Position numbers and translations under genes: made by a program | Shown: piece after piece, positions 51,057 through 59,487 of the stretch | How positions within the stretch are numbered: the first letter of the stretch is position 1 | Layout: the number at the start of each line of letters is the position of its first letter | The notes under the pieces: generated by a model | Database searches by the model: none | What the model was told of the DNA's origin: nothing | The model's input: the letters and a program-made list of their open reading frames with translations, nothing else | NCBI GenBank assembly: GCA_964454305.1 | Contig: CAYVXX010000001.1 | Coordinates: 62,001-126,000 of the forward strand | DNA length: 64,000 bases | Source of the DNA: JAUSPI01 sp964454305 | GTDB taxonomy: Bacteria; Desulfobacterota; Syntrophia; Syntrophales; JADFWA01 | Direction: 5' to 3'

Positions 51057-52259
51057 TTATATATCCAGCAGGTGTCCCATCCGCTCCTTTTTCGTCGTAA
51101 GATAACGGACGTTATTCTCGCTGGGCTTGATTTCTATAGGAACCCTCTCGATAATCTTAACACCGTAACCCTGAAGCCCGACAATCTTTTTGGGATTATT
51201 CGTTATCAATCTCATCTTTTTCACACCCAGGTCAACGAGTATCTGGGCGCCTATCCCGTAATCCCTCAGATCTTCTTTAAATCCGAGTTCGATATTTGCC
51301 TCAACCGTATCTCTCCCCAGTTCCTGTAAATGATAGGCCCTTATCTTATTTGCCAGACCAATGCCTCTTCCTTCCTGATGCATGTATATAATGATCCCCT
51401 TGCCCTCTTTTTCCACCATCTTCATGGCAGCATGTAGCTGATCACCGCAGTCACATCTCTCTGAACCGAAGACATCACCCGTCAGGCACTCAGAATGAAC
51501 CCTCACCAGCACCTCATCCTCATGTCTAATGTCACCCTTAACCAGAGCAACATGCTTCAAGCTGTCAACATCATTTTCATAAACTATTACATTAAACTCG
51601 CCTCCATAGCTGGTTGGAAGAACAGCAGTTGCAATTCTTCTAACAAGAGATTCGTTTTGTAACCTGAAGTTGATTAAATCAGCAATCGTTACTATTTTTA
51701 ATCCGTGTTTTTTCGCAAATATCTCCAGATCAGGCATCCTCGCCATGGTACCATCTTCATTCATAACCTCACAGATGACACCAGAAGGTTTCAGTCCAGA
51801 GAGCCGCGCGAGGTCAACAGAACCCTCAGTCTGTCCGGTTCTCACGAGAACGCCCCCTGTCTTGGCACGGAGAGGAAATACATGTCCCGGACTTACGATG
51901 TCATCCGGACTGGCATCATCAGCGACGGCTGTCAGTATCGTGGTTGCTCTATCGGCTGCAGAGATCCCCGTGGTAACACCCTGCCTGGCTTCGATAGAAA
52001 CTGTGAACGCCGTCTGGAAACGGGATCTGTTGTCCTGCACCATCAAGGGAAGTTTCAGCTTGTCGGCGCTTTCGTTATCAAGCGAGAGGCATATTAATCC
52101 CCTGCCATACTTTGCCATAAAGTTAACCGCCTCTGGAGTAATATGCTCCGAGGCTATACATAGATCACCCTCGTTCTCCCTATCTTCATCATCCACCAGG
52201 ATAACCATCTTACCATCTTTAATATCTTCAATGGCTTCTTCAATCGTACTAACACTCAT
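51057..52259 (-). CDS. ribBA: bifunctional DHBP synthase / GTP cyclohydrolase II
   Basis: 400 residues from ATG 52259 (MSVSTIEEAIEDIKDGKMVI). Residues ~1-205 are 3,4-dihydroxy-2-butanone-4-phosphate synthase (DDEDRENEGDLCIASEHIT and the TGISAADRATT loop). Residues ~206-400 are GTP cyclohydrolase II, with its zinc Cys in HSECLTGDVFGSERCDCG and the MHQEGRGIGL motif. It makes both first precursors of riboflavin. It starts 1 bp from the end of ribE. Confidence 0.95.
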   Translation of the reverse strand: MSVSTIEEAIEDIKDGKMVILVDDEDRENEGDLCIASEHITPEAVNFMAKYGRGLICLSLDNESADKLKLPLMVQDNRSRFQTAFTVSIEARQGVTTGISAADRATTILTAVADDASPDDIVSPGHVFPLRAKTGGVLVRTGQTEGSVDLARLSGLKPSGVICEVMNEDGTMARMPDLEIFAKKHGLKIVTIADLINFRLQNESLVRRIATAVLPTSYGGEFNVIVYENDVDSLKHVALVKGDIRHEDEVLVRVHSECLTGDVFGSERCDCGDQLHAAMKMVEKEGKGIIIYMHQEGRGIGLANKIRAYHLQELGRDTVEANIELGFKEDLRDYGIGAQILVDLGVKKMRLITNNPKKIVGLQGYGVKIIERVPIEIKPSENNVRYLTTKKERMGHLLDI

Positions 52260-52260
52260 A

Positions 52261-52908
52261 TTACCCTTTCTCCTCCTGTACAAAGCCGTGTTCGGCTAAA
52301 AATGCCATATCAATTCCCTTATCACGGCGCAACAGTTTTTCCACATATTTTCCCAATATATCCGTCTCTATATTTACCGGATTAGCGACGTTTTTGAATC
52401 CCAGCGTTGTAACGCGGGCGGTATGGGGGACTATATTAACATAAAATCTGTTCTTTTCACACCTGTTTACCGTAAGGCTGATACCATCAACGGTTATAGA
52501 CCCTTTCTCCACCATATACTTGCTAAATGCTGAATCTATCTCAACGCCGAATATTATGGAGTTTGATTTTACGACCTTTTCACAGATTTTTCCGACACAG
52601 TCAACATGTCCCAAGACGATATGCCCTCCTAGAAAATCATTCACTTTTAAGGACTTTTCCAGGTTTACCCTGTCTCCCCTTTTTAACATCCTCAGAGTTG
52701 TTTTTGACAGCGTTTCCGCTGAAACATCAACGGTAAAACTATCACCGGTTTTGACAGTCACCGTAAGACACACTCCGCTCACCGAAATACTGCCTCCAAT
52801 CGCCACATCATCAAGGCTCATGGAGGTATCTATCTCCAGAAGGGCATCCTCTCCCTTCTTCGACATCCTCCTGACATTTCCCATTTCTTCTATGATACCG
52901 GTGAACAT
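52261..52908 (-). CDS. ribE: riboflavin synthase, alpha chain
   Basis: 215 residues made of two lumazine-binding repeats: first MFTGIIEEMGNVRRM with SVSGVCLTVT, second GGHIVLGHVDCVG with VDGISLTVNR. It dismutates two lumazines to riboflavin and the pyrimidine. In the order nrdR-ribE-ribBA-ribH-nusB the usual ribD is absent from between nrdR and ribE. Confidence 0.94.
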   Translation of the reverse strand: MFTGIIEEMGNVRRMSKKGEDALLEIDTSMSLDDVAIGGSISVSGVCLTVTVKTGDSFTVDVSAETLSKTTLRMLKRGDRVNLEKSLKVNDFLGGHIVLGHVDCVGKICEKVVKSNSIIFGVEIDSAFSKYMVEKGSITVDGISLTVNRCEKNRFYVNIVPHTARVTTLGFKNVANPVNIETDILGKYVEKLLRRDKGIDMAFLAEHGFVQEEKG

Positions 52909-52928
52909 CTTAATACAATTAGCCTATC

Positions 52929-53390
52929 CTATCTATCTTTAGTACTCAAGAGATCCTTCAGTTCATCCAAAAATTCACTAACATCCCGAAACTGCCTGTA
53001 TACCGATGCAAATCTTACATAGGCGACTCCATCAACATCGTGAAGCTCCGCCATAACTCTCTCTCCTATAAGAGATGAAGGAATTTCCCTCGCAGGAAAC
53101 TCTTGACAGGCTTGCTCGATCCTCTCAACCATATTTTCGATAATATTGATACTGATGGGACGTTTTTCACAAGCCTTTTTTATTCCGGACAGTATTTTTA
53201 CTCTGTCGAACGTCTCTCTCCTGCCGTCCTTTTTTACCACCACCGGAAGGCTTTCCTCCACAAATTCATAGGTGGTAAATCTTTTTTTACAGGCAAGACA
53301 TTCTCTTCGTCTCCGAATAGCATTACCATCCTTGCTTATTCGAGAATCAATAACTTTGTTTTCTGCATTTGCGCAAAAAGGACACTTCAC
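52929..53390 (-). CDS. nrdR: transcriptional repressor NrdR
   Basis: 153 residues. A zinc ribbon opens the protein (MKCPFCANAENKVIDS with the second pair in CLACKKRFTTYE), followed by an ATP-cone (VVVKKDGRRETFDRVKIL). NrdR represses ribonucleotide reductase genes in response to dATP. It overlaps the dCMP deaminase gene by 4 bp, a sensible partnership because both control nucleotide pools. Confidence 0.95.
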   Translation of the reverse strand: MKCPFCANAENKVIDSRISKDGNAIRRRRECLACKKRFTTYEFVEESLPVVVKKDGRRETFDRVKILSGIKKACEKRPISINIIENMVERIEQACQEFPAREIPSSLIGERVMAELHDVDGVAYVRFASVYRQFRDVSEFLDELKDLLSTKDR

Positions 53391-53887
53391 AATTTCGATA
53401 CCTTAATACCAGCTTCCCTCAACATCTCCGCTGACAGCTTATCACTATAACCTTCCAGATAAACAATACCGATTATGCCAGCATTTATTATCATCTTTGA
53501 ACATATTATACAGGGGTGATTTGTACAGTACATTACAGCATTTTTAGTGCTGACTCCATGGAGGGCAGCCTGAATGATTGCATTCTGTTCCGCATGTAAT
53601 CCCCGACAAAGTTCGTGTCGTTCGCCGGAAGGAACGCCCAATTGTTCCCGTAAACAACCTGTATCCACGCAATGGCGAACCCCTGTCGGCACACCATTGT
53701 ACCCTGTAGCAAGTATCCTTTTATCTTTTACTAAAACGGCCCCTACGTGGCGCCTCAAACATGTGGAACGCCTCGACACGAGTCCCACTATGTCCATAAA
53801 ATATTCATCCCAATCCGGCCGCTCAGTTCCGAGTTCCGAGTTCTGAGTTCTGAGTTCCGGGTTTGGGGTTCCGGGTTTTATTACCAT
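53387..53887 (-). CDS. dCMP deaminase (ComEB-like) with repeat-encoded N-terminus
   Basis: 166 residues as read from ATG 53887. The zinc-site motifs are GLHAEQNAIIQAA (HAE) and NHPCIICSKMI (PCxxC), in the arrangement of deoxycytidylate deaminases (family starts with RPDWDEYFMDIVGLVS). The first ~22 residues (PGTPNPELRTQNSELG in part) come from a GAGTTCC-type heptamer repeat in the DNA. Family members normally begin just before RPxWDEYF, so the repeat has replaced or extended the natural start. It deaminates dCMP to dUMP for dTTP supply. Confidence 0.88.
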   Translation of the reverse strand: MVIKPGTPNPELRTQNSELGTERPDWDEYFMDIVGLVSRRSTCLRRHVGAVLVKDKRILATGYNGVPTGVRHCVDTGCLREQLGVPSGERHELCRGLHAEQNAIIQAALHGVSTKNAVMYCTNHPCIICSKMIINAGIIGIVYLEGYSDKLSAEMLREAGIKVSKL

Positions 53888-53985
53888 TGAACTTGTTCTC
53901 CTGATCTCTCTCTATGCTCCCTGTAGTGAGTCGAAACTTTGAACTCTAAACTCTAAACTTTAAACTTTGAACTCTAAATTCTATC
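53825..53985. repeat. heptamer simple-sequence arrays around the dCMP deaminase start
   Basis: Two arrays. 53825-53880 has GTTCCGA/GTTCTGA words repeated about seven times. 53935-53985 has AACTCTA/AACTTTA words repeated about seven times. They are typical slippage arrays; the first encodes the N-terminus of the deaminase, and the second lies between the deaminase and glyA. Confidence 0.7.
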
Positions 53986-55218
53986 ACTGTAAAGAGGAAA
54001 CTTCTCACAGAGAGATCTGACTTCTTCCCTCACTTCCACCAACCGTTTCTCGTCATTAATGTTCTTGAGAGTGTCGGAAATTAAGCGGGCTATGATTTTC
54101 ATTTCCCCTTCTTTCATTCCTCTTGTCGTCACGGCAGGTGTCCCGATCCTGATTCCGCTGGCAATCTGCGGTCCTTTTGTATCAAAGGGGATGGTGTTTT
54201 TGTTGACTGTTATGCCGGCCCTGTCAAGAGTTTCATCGGCATCCTTTCCGGTAATCCCTTTATCTGTAAGATCAATGAGAAAGAGATGATTGTCTGTTCC
54301 TCCGGAAACGAGGCGAAATCCAAGAGAAATCAACTCGTCCGCCATGGCCTTCGCATTCTTTACAATCTGTCCCTGATACTCTTTAAACTCATCAGTCAAC
54401 GCCTCTTTTAATGCCACCGCTTTGGCGGCAATGACGTGCATAAGGGGGCCTCCCTGGCTTCCGGGAAATACACGGCTGTTCATCACTTTAGCATAATCCT
54501 CCATGCACATAATAAGTCCTCCCCGTGGACCCCGTAGTGTCTTGTGGGTGGTTGTCGTCACAAACTCACAGAGGGGAATCGGCGTCGGATGAAAGCCCGT
54601 AGCCACAAGACCCGCAATGTGGGCGATATCCGCCATGACGACTGCTCCCACCTTGTCCGCTATTTCTCTGAAGGATTTAAAGTCTATCGTCCTTGGATAG
54701 GCACTCGCCCCTACCACGATTATCTTAGGCTTGTGCTTCTTTGCCTGATCCTCAACTTCACTGAAATCTATCGTCTCCGTCTCTTTGTCCACACCGTAGG
54801 AAACAACATTGTAAAGTCTTCCGGAAAAGTTGACCGGACTCCCATGTGAGAGATGCCCACCATGAGAGAGATTCATTCCTAAAATGGTGTCTCCCGGTTG
54901 GAGCACCGAAAAATAGACGGCCATATTTGCCTGTGTTCCAGAGTGCGGCTGAACGTTAACATGATCAGCACCAAAAAGCTGTTTTGCCCGCTCTATCGCA
55001 AGGGACTCTACGATATCGACGAATTCGCAACCCCCGTAATATCTCTTTCCCGGGTAACCCTCCGCATATTTGTTAGTCATGACGCAACCCTGGGCCTCAA
55101 GTACAGCCTCACTGGCAAAGTTCTCTGACGCAATCAACTCCAGCTTTCCCGCCTGCCGTTTCGTTTCATTTAATATCGCCTTGAAAACCTCCGGGTCAGT
55201 CTTCTCTAAAATAGACAT
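53974..55218 (-). CDS. glyA: serine hydroxymethyltransferase
   Basis: 414 residues from ATG 55218 (MSILEKTDPEVFKAIL). PLP-enzyme motifs are ELIASENFASEAVLEAQG, NKYAEGYPGKRYYGG, the PLP Lys in TTTTHKTLRGPRGG, and a C-terminal GIRIGTPAVTTRGM. It interconverts serine and glycine with tetrahydrofolate. It belongs to the conserved rpiB-glyA-dCMP deaminase-nrdR run. Confidence 0.96.
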   Translation of the reverse strand: MSILEKTDPEVFKAILNETKRQAGKLELIASENFASEAVLEAQGCVMTNKYAEGYPGKRYYGGCEFVDIVESLAIERAKQLFGADHVNVQPHSGTQANMAVYFSVLQPGDTILGMNLSHGGHLSHGSPVNFSGRLYNVVSYGVDKETETIDFSEVEDQAKKHKPKIIVVGASAYPRTIDFKSFREIADKVGAVVMADIAHIAGLVATGFHPTPIPLCEFVTTTTHKTLRGPRGGLIMCMEDYAKVMNSRVFPGSQGGPLMHVIAAKAVALKEALTDEFKEYQGQIVKNAKAMADELISLGFRLVSGGTDNHLFLIDLTDKGITGKDADETLDRAGITVNKNTIPFDTKGPQIASGIRIGTPAVTTRGMKEGEMKIIARLISDTLKNINDEKRLVEVREEVRSLCEKFPLYSDRI

Positions 55219-55354
55219 TGTTAATATTTTTCCTCCCATGATAAATTTATTGTTAATACTATAAACAATTAATAATATCTTATATTTTAGATTTTCTCAA
55301 GTTCTCTGCTCGGTGAACACGCTCTCCACATTCCGCTTCGAAGAGATGTAATAC

Positions 55355-55825
55355 TTAAGTTATCTGTAATTGTTTCTCTATATCGGTGATTTTGTTGAGC
55401 CGCCTACTATGCCGTTCCCCTTCGAATTCAGTTTCCAGCCATGTTGTGATAATGACTTTCGCTGTCTTAATATCCGTTCTCCTCCCGGCGAGGACAAGGA
55501 CATTTGTGTCGTTATGTTTCCTGCTCATGCGTGCCGTCTCACTATCAAGACACAGTACTGCCCGGACACCTGAAAATTTATTTGCCACTATCGTCATCCC
55601 GACACCTGAACCACATACCAATATCCCTCGTACGAATTCTCCCGAAGAGACCTTTTCAGCAACCTTCGCACCGAAGTCAGGATAGTCCACCGATTCATCA
55701 CTGTGTGTACCCACATCCAGCACCTCCAGACCCATTTCACTAAGAAATTCCCTCACATCCTCTTTGAGGAAAAACCCGGCATGGTCGGAACCTATAATAA
55801 TCCTGAGAATATTGCTGATCTTCAT
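55355..55825 (-). CDS. rpiB: ribose-5-phosphate isomerase B
   Basis: 156 residues of the RpiB/LacAB family: IIIGSDHAGFFLKEDVREFL at the start, the active-site Cys in GILVCGSGVGMTIVANK, and ARMSRKHNDTNVLVLAGR. It interconverts ribose-5-phosphate and ribulose-5-phosphate. It lies between fabD and glyA; in many relatives fabG-acpP-fabF would come between fabD and rpiB. Confidence 0.94.
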   Translation of the reverse strand: MKISNILRIIIGSDHAGFFLKEDVREFLSEMGLEVLDVGTHSDESVDYPDFGAKVAEKVSSGEFVRGILVCGSGVGMTIVANKFSGVRAVLCLDSETARMSRKHNDTNVLVLAGRRTDIKTAKVIITTWLETEFEGERHSRRLNKITDIEKQLQIT

Positions 55826-55871
55826 CGGTTTTCCGATACGTCACTCCTCATTTTTTAAATACCAATAAAAA

Positions 55872-56816
55872 CTATCGCCCGTTGAAAAAATGCGCGGTTT
55901 TTTCAAGGGAGGCGGTATCTTCAACATTTAACAATTTGATACTTCTATCTATTCTCCTTACGAGGCCGGAGAGTATTCGCTTCGGACCAATCTCAACTAT
56001 GGTGTCAATCCCCATTTCTGCCATTTTTTCTATCGTCTCCTGCCATCTGACAGGAGAGCTGATCTGTTTTATCAAAAGCTCTCTGGTAGTATCCTTTGAA
56101 TGGAACATCTCAGGGTTGAAATTGGGAATAACGGGAATTTCACAATCTCTCAATTCGACCTGGCGCAGATTTGTTTCAAACATATCAGCCGCCTTATCCA
56201 ACAGACTGCAATGACAGGGAACACTGACAGACAGTTTGATTACTCTCTTTGCCCCCTCCATCTTTGCCCTGGTCATTGCTTTCTCAACGGCAGTCGAGTG
56301 ACCGGAGATCACAATCTGTTGATCAGTGTTGAAAATCGCCGCAGAAACCAGACCATCATCTCCACTGATATCATGACATATCGTTTCCACCTGTCCTTTA
56401 CTCAGACCTATGATCGCGGCCATGCAACCGGCACCTGTCGATACTGCCTCCTTATGATATTTTCCCCTCGCATAAACAAGCTCCAGGACATCGGCAAGAT
56501 CAATAGCTTCTGCAGCATAGAGGGCACCATATTCCCCGAGACTGAGACCTGCCATCGCGATTGGTTTAACCCCAACCTCTTCTTTGAATACTTTGTATGC
56601 TGCAATATTTACCGCCAGAATAGTGATTTGCGTATTTGTCGTCAGATCGAGTTCTTCCTGGGGACCATCAAAGCAGAGTGAGGCAATATCAAAACCGAGG
56701 ATTTCGTGGGCTTCGGCAAAAAAATCTTTTACCGTCTGAAAATTACTGTGTAAATCGCGACCCATCCCGACATATTGTGCTCCCTGCCCGGAGAAGACAA
56801 GACCTACTTTATGCAT
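55872..56816 (-). CDS. fabD: malonyl-CoA:ACP transacylase
   Basis: 314 residues. VFSGQGAQYVGMGRDL is the N-terminal motif, the nucleophile Ser is in AGLSLGEYGALYAAEA, and the catalytic His is in VPCHCSLLDKAADMF. It loads malonyl groups onto ACP for fatty-acid synthesis. It follows rpmF by 29 bp. The genes usually found beside it (plsX, fabH upstream; fabG, acpP, fabF downstream) are missing from the window. Confidence 0.94.
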   Translation of the reverse strand: MHKVGLVFSGQGAQYVGMGRDLHSNFQTVKDFFAEAHEILGFDIASLCFDGPQEELDLTTNTQITILAVNIAAYKVFKEEVGVKPIAMAGLSLGEYGALYAAEAIDLADVLELVYARGKYHKEAVSTGAGCMAAIIGLSKGQVETICHDISGDDGLVSAAIFNTDQQIVISGHSTAVEKAMTRAKMEGAKRVIKLSVSVPCHCSLLDKAADMFETNLRQVELRDCEIPVIPNFNPEMFHSKDTTRELLIKQISSPVRWQETIEKMAEMGIDTIVEIGPKRILSGLVRRIDRSIKLLNVEDTASLEKTAHFFNGR

Positions 56817-56845
56817 GATTTCCTCTCAAGTTTTACTACTGTCTC

Positions 56846-57031
56846 TCAAGAAATCTTTTCGATGGGGACAACTTCCCGTCCCTTATAGGTACCACAGTGG
56901 GAACAGGCACGATGTGGCAACTTCGGCTCATTGCACTGGGGGCACAGAGAAGTTGCTGGTTGTGTGAGAAAATCATGAGATCTTCTCTTGTTTCTTCTTG
57001 TTTTTGAGTGTCTTTTGACTGGATTTGGCAT
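56846..57031 (-). CDS. rpmF: 50S ribosomal protein L32
   Basis: 61 residues from ATG 57031 (MPNPVKRHSKTRRNKRRSHDF). The zinc-ribbon Cys are in SLCPQCNEPKLPHRACSHCG (CxxC and CxxC). Normal length. The yceD-rpmF order is conserved across bacteria; here a ~180-bp palindromic element separates the two. Confidence 0.95.
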   Translation of the reverse strand: MPNPVKRHSKTRRNKRRSHDFLTQPATSLCPQCNEPKLPHRACSHCGTYKGREVVPIEKIS

Positions 57032-57063
57032 GAAATATCCTCTTTTAAAATTAGTTTGATACA

Positions 57064-57239
57064 CTCGCAAAAGTCAGTTTTCTTCGCTCAGAACCACTTT
57101 GGGGATGCTGTTATTGCCCGGCTAAAAATCTAAAACTCGTGCTTATGCACTCAAACAGTTAGATTTTCTTAACGCCGGTCACTACCACCATCTTTTCCCC
57201 AAAATGCTTGAATTCGCTCTGAAAAGACTTTTTGCGAAC
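57064..57239. repeat. ~175-bp imperfect palindromic element (MITE-like) between yceD and rpmF
   Basis: Inverted ends CTCGCAAAAGTC / GACTTTTTGCGAA are followed inward by TTTGGGGA/TCCCCAAAA, GCCCGGC/GCCGG and AAATCTAA/TTAGATTT. At the centre is GTGCTTATGCAC (about 57139-57150). The two halves are near reverse complements over their whole length. No ORF. It has the features of a small non-autonomous element. Confidence 0.7.
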
Positions 57240-57269
57240 TTGTCAAGTTTATCATTAATTGTAAATTTG

Positions 57270-57818
57270 TTATTTCTCTTTTAAAACCTTAACATTCTTT
57301 AAAACGGCAAGCCTGAAATCAACCGCATTCACCTGACATTGACAGGTTTCTTCATTAAGATTCACTCCACAATGCTGACAGAGCCCCTTGCACAAATCAC
57401 TGCAAAGCGGTTTAATTGGGATCTGAAGCAATATTTGCTCAAAAATAACCGGGCCCAATTCAATAACGTCATTTTTGTAATAGCCGGATAAGAGGTCTTC
57501 GCTGGTCAATTCTACTTCTTCTTCAAACTGTTCTTCAAACTGTTCCTCAGCAGGGGAGAGAATATATTGAAACTCGGCTTTTATCGGGAAGGTAAACCCT
57601 TCCAGACATCTACAGCACTCCAGATCGACCACCGTTTTTGCTTTAACCTCAAGGGACACAGTTTTACCGACTTTTTTTACTGAAAGGCAAACATCGACCC
57701 TATGAAGGGGGAAAACAGGTCTCTCCTCCTCTGGCAATACTTGACGGAACCAATCCCCATCTTTGAAAAACTCAAGATCAAGCCCCTCTTCCGGTATATT
57801 TCCTACCTTGATCTTCAA
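57270..57818 (-). CDS. yceD: YceD/DUF177 family protein
   Basis: 182 residues. The C-terminal half has the family's Cys pairs (PLCSDLCKGLCQHCGVNLNE) after an acidic stretch rich in E (residues ~93-105, repeated EEQFE). YceD is needed for normal 23S rRNA accumulation in E. coli and chloroplast homologues. It is placed upstream of rpmF, as usual. The acidic stretch is encoded by a short DNA duplication (TTCTTCAAACTGTTCTTCAA region). Confidence 0.85.
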   Translation of the reverse strand: MKIKVGNIPEEGLDLEFFKDGDWFRQVLPEEERPVFPLHRVDVCLSVKKVGKTVSLEVKAKTVVDLECCRCLEGFTFPIKAEFQYILSPAEEQFEEQFEEEVELTSEDLLSGYYKNDVIELGPVIFEQILLQIPIKPLCSDLCKGLCQHCGVNLNEETCQCQVNAVDFRLAVLKNVKVLKEK

Positions 57819-57943
57819 AATTTACCCTCTCTTTTTAGAGAAGAAGTCCTTATATCAAGAAAGGTACATAATAGCTAATTAAAAATCACTATTGTTGTCA
57901 AGAAAAATCTCCTCATAAAATTCCTCACCTTATAAAAACCAAC

Positions 57944-57973
57944 TTGACAAAAGTCAGACATAAGTCATATTAA
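57944..57973 (+). promoter_or_regulatory. promoter candidate for gltX
   Basis: TTGACA (57944-57949) and TATTAA (57968-57973) with 18-nt spacing, about 33 nt before the gltX start. It lies in the divergent gap between yceD and gltX. Confidence 0.5.
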
Positions 57974-58005
57974 GGGTCAGTTATAAAATAAATGGTGTAT
58001 GGAAA

Positions 58006-59421
58006 ATGCCTAAAAAAGAAGCTAAAGGCGTAAGAACAAGATTTGCCCCGTCTCCCACCGGGGTTTTACACATCGGGGGTGCGAGAACAGCCTTATTCAA
58101 CTGGCTTTATGCCAGGCATAACGGTGGAAAATTCATCCTCAGAATAGAGGATACCGATCAACTCCGCTCGACAGAGGAATCTACTAAGGCCATTTTAGAC
58201 GCCATGAGGTGGCTCGGCCTTGACTGGGATGAAGGCCCCTTCTTCCAGACTGAAAGGGTCGAGATCTACAGGGAGATGGTACAAAAACTCTTAAATGAGG
58301 GGAAGGCATATTACTGTACATGTACCGCGGAAGAGTTGGGAGAAAAGAGGAAAAAGGCGCTTTCAAATGGGGAAAAACCGAAATATGACGGCAAATGCCG
58401 GGACAAAAATCTTGGCAAGACTGCAAATTCAGTAGTCAGATTCAGATGTCCGCAAGTTGGTATTACGATTGTTAGTGACCTCATTAAGGGCGGCATCCGT
58501 TTTAATAATGAAGAACTGGACGATCTGATCATTGAACGGAGTGATGGATACCCCACGTATAACTTTGCCGTTGTTGTTGACGATGCACAAATGGGGATTA
58601 CCCATGTTATACGTGGTGATGACCATCTCAATAATACACCGAGACAGATTCTTCTCTATGAAGCCCTGGGGTGCAGGCTGCCCGAATTTGCACATGCGCC
58701 GATGATCCTGGGAGCCGACAAGGCACGGTTAAGCAAGCGCCATGGCGCAACATCGGTCATGGAATACAAGGAGATGGGGTATCTCCCGGAAGCCCTTGTC
58801 AATTATCTGGTAAGACTCGGCTGGTCTCATGGGGATCAGGAAATATTTTCCCTCGATGAGCTGGTTGATTTATTTACTCTCACTGTGGTCGGCAAATCTG
58901 CTGCGGTCTTTAATCCGGAAAAACTCCTCTGGCTTAACCAGCATTATATAAAGGAATATACCACCGAGAGACTTACTCGGGAATTAACTCCTTTTCTGGA
59001 AAAATCAGGCCTGGACACGTCAGACAAAAACTTGGTGAAGAAAGTCGTCCTTGATCTGAAAACCAGATCAAAGACCCTTGTCGAGATGGCAGATTCAGGA
59101 ACATTCTACTTCGAGGACGAAATAGACTACGAAAAGGCGGCCGCAGATAAATTTCTGAAGGTTGAGTTTGCAGAACACATGGAGGCCGTCATAGAAAACC
59201 TCCACCTCCTGCAGGATTACACAGAAGAAGGGATTGAAAATTTGCTCAGGGAAATCGCAAAGGAAAGGGATACAAAGCTGAAATTCATTGCCCAACCGAT
59301 AAGAGTTGCCCTCACAGGTAAAACCGTGAGCCCTCCCATTGATCAGGTTATGATAACCCTGGGGAAAGAAAAGGTTACTCAAAGAATAAGAAAAGCGTTG
59401 GACTTCATAAAAAATCATTGA
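58006..59421 (+). CDS. gltX: glutamyl-tRNA synthetase
   Basis: 471 residues. The class-I motifs are RFAPSPTGVLHIGGARTALF (HIGH type, near residue 12) and ADKARLSKRHGATSV (KMSKS type). A Cys-rich loop YYCTCTAEELGEKRKK may hold zinc. It charges tRNA-Glu and, in organisms without GlnRS, also tRNA-Gln. Two tRNA genes, a Glu(CUC) and a Gln-like one, lie 1.1 kb downstream, so the choice of substrate is worth checking. Confidence 0.96.
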   Translation: MPKKEAKGVRTRFAPSPTGVLHIGGARTALFNWLYARHNGGKFILRIEDTDQLRSTEESTKAILDAMRWLGLDWDEGPFFQTERVEIYREMVQKLLNEGKAYYCTCTAEELGEKRKKALSNGEKPKYDGKCRDKNLGKTANSVVRFRCPQVGITIVSDLIKGGIRFNNEELDDLIIERSDGYPTYNFAVVVDDAQMGITHVIRGDDHLNNTPRQILLYEALGCRLPEFAHAPMILGADKARLSKRHGATSVMEYKEMGYLPEALVNYLVRLGWSHGDQEIFSLDELVDLFTLTVVGKSAAVFNPEKLLWLNQHYIKEYTTERLTRELTPFLEKSGLDTSDKNLVKKVVLDLKTRSKTLVEMADSGTFYFEDEIDYEKAAADKFLKVEFAEHMEAVIENLHLLQDYTEEGIENLLREIAKERDTKLKFIAQPIRVALTGKTVSPPIDQVMITLGKEKVTQRIRKALDFIKNH

Positions 59422-59487
59422 AGTTTCCTGCGACAAAGTAAACACTATCTGCGAATTAGCAGAATATGACATTCAAGGTATAATGTT

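Noticed and set aside
53825..53985. CRISPR array
   Set aside because: Units are 7 bp without spacers; this is simple-sequence slippage, not a repeat-spacer array.
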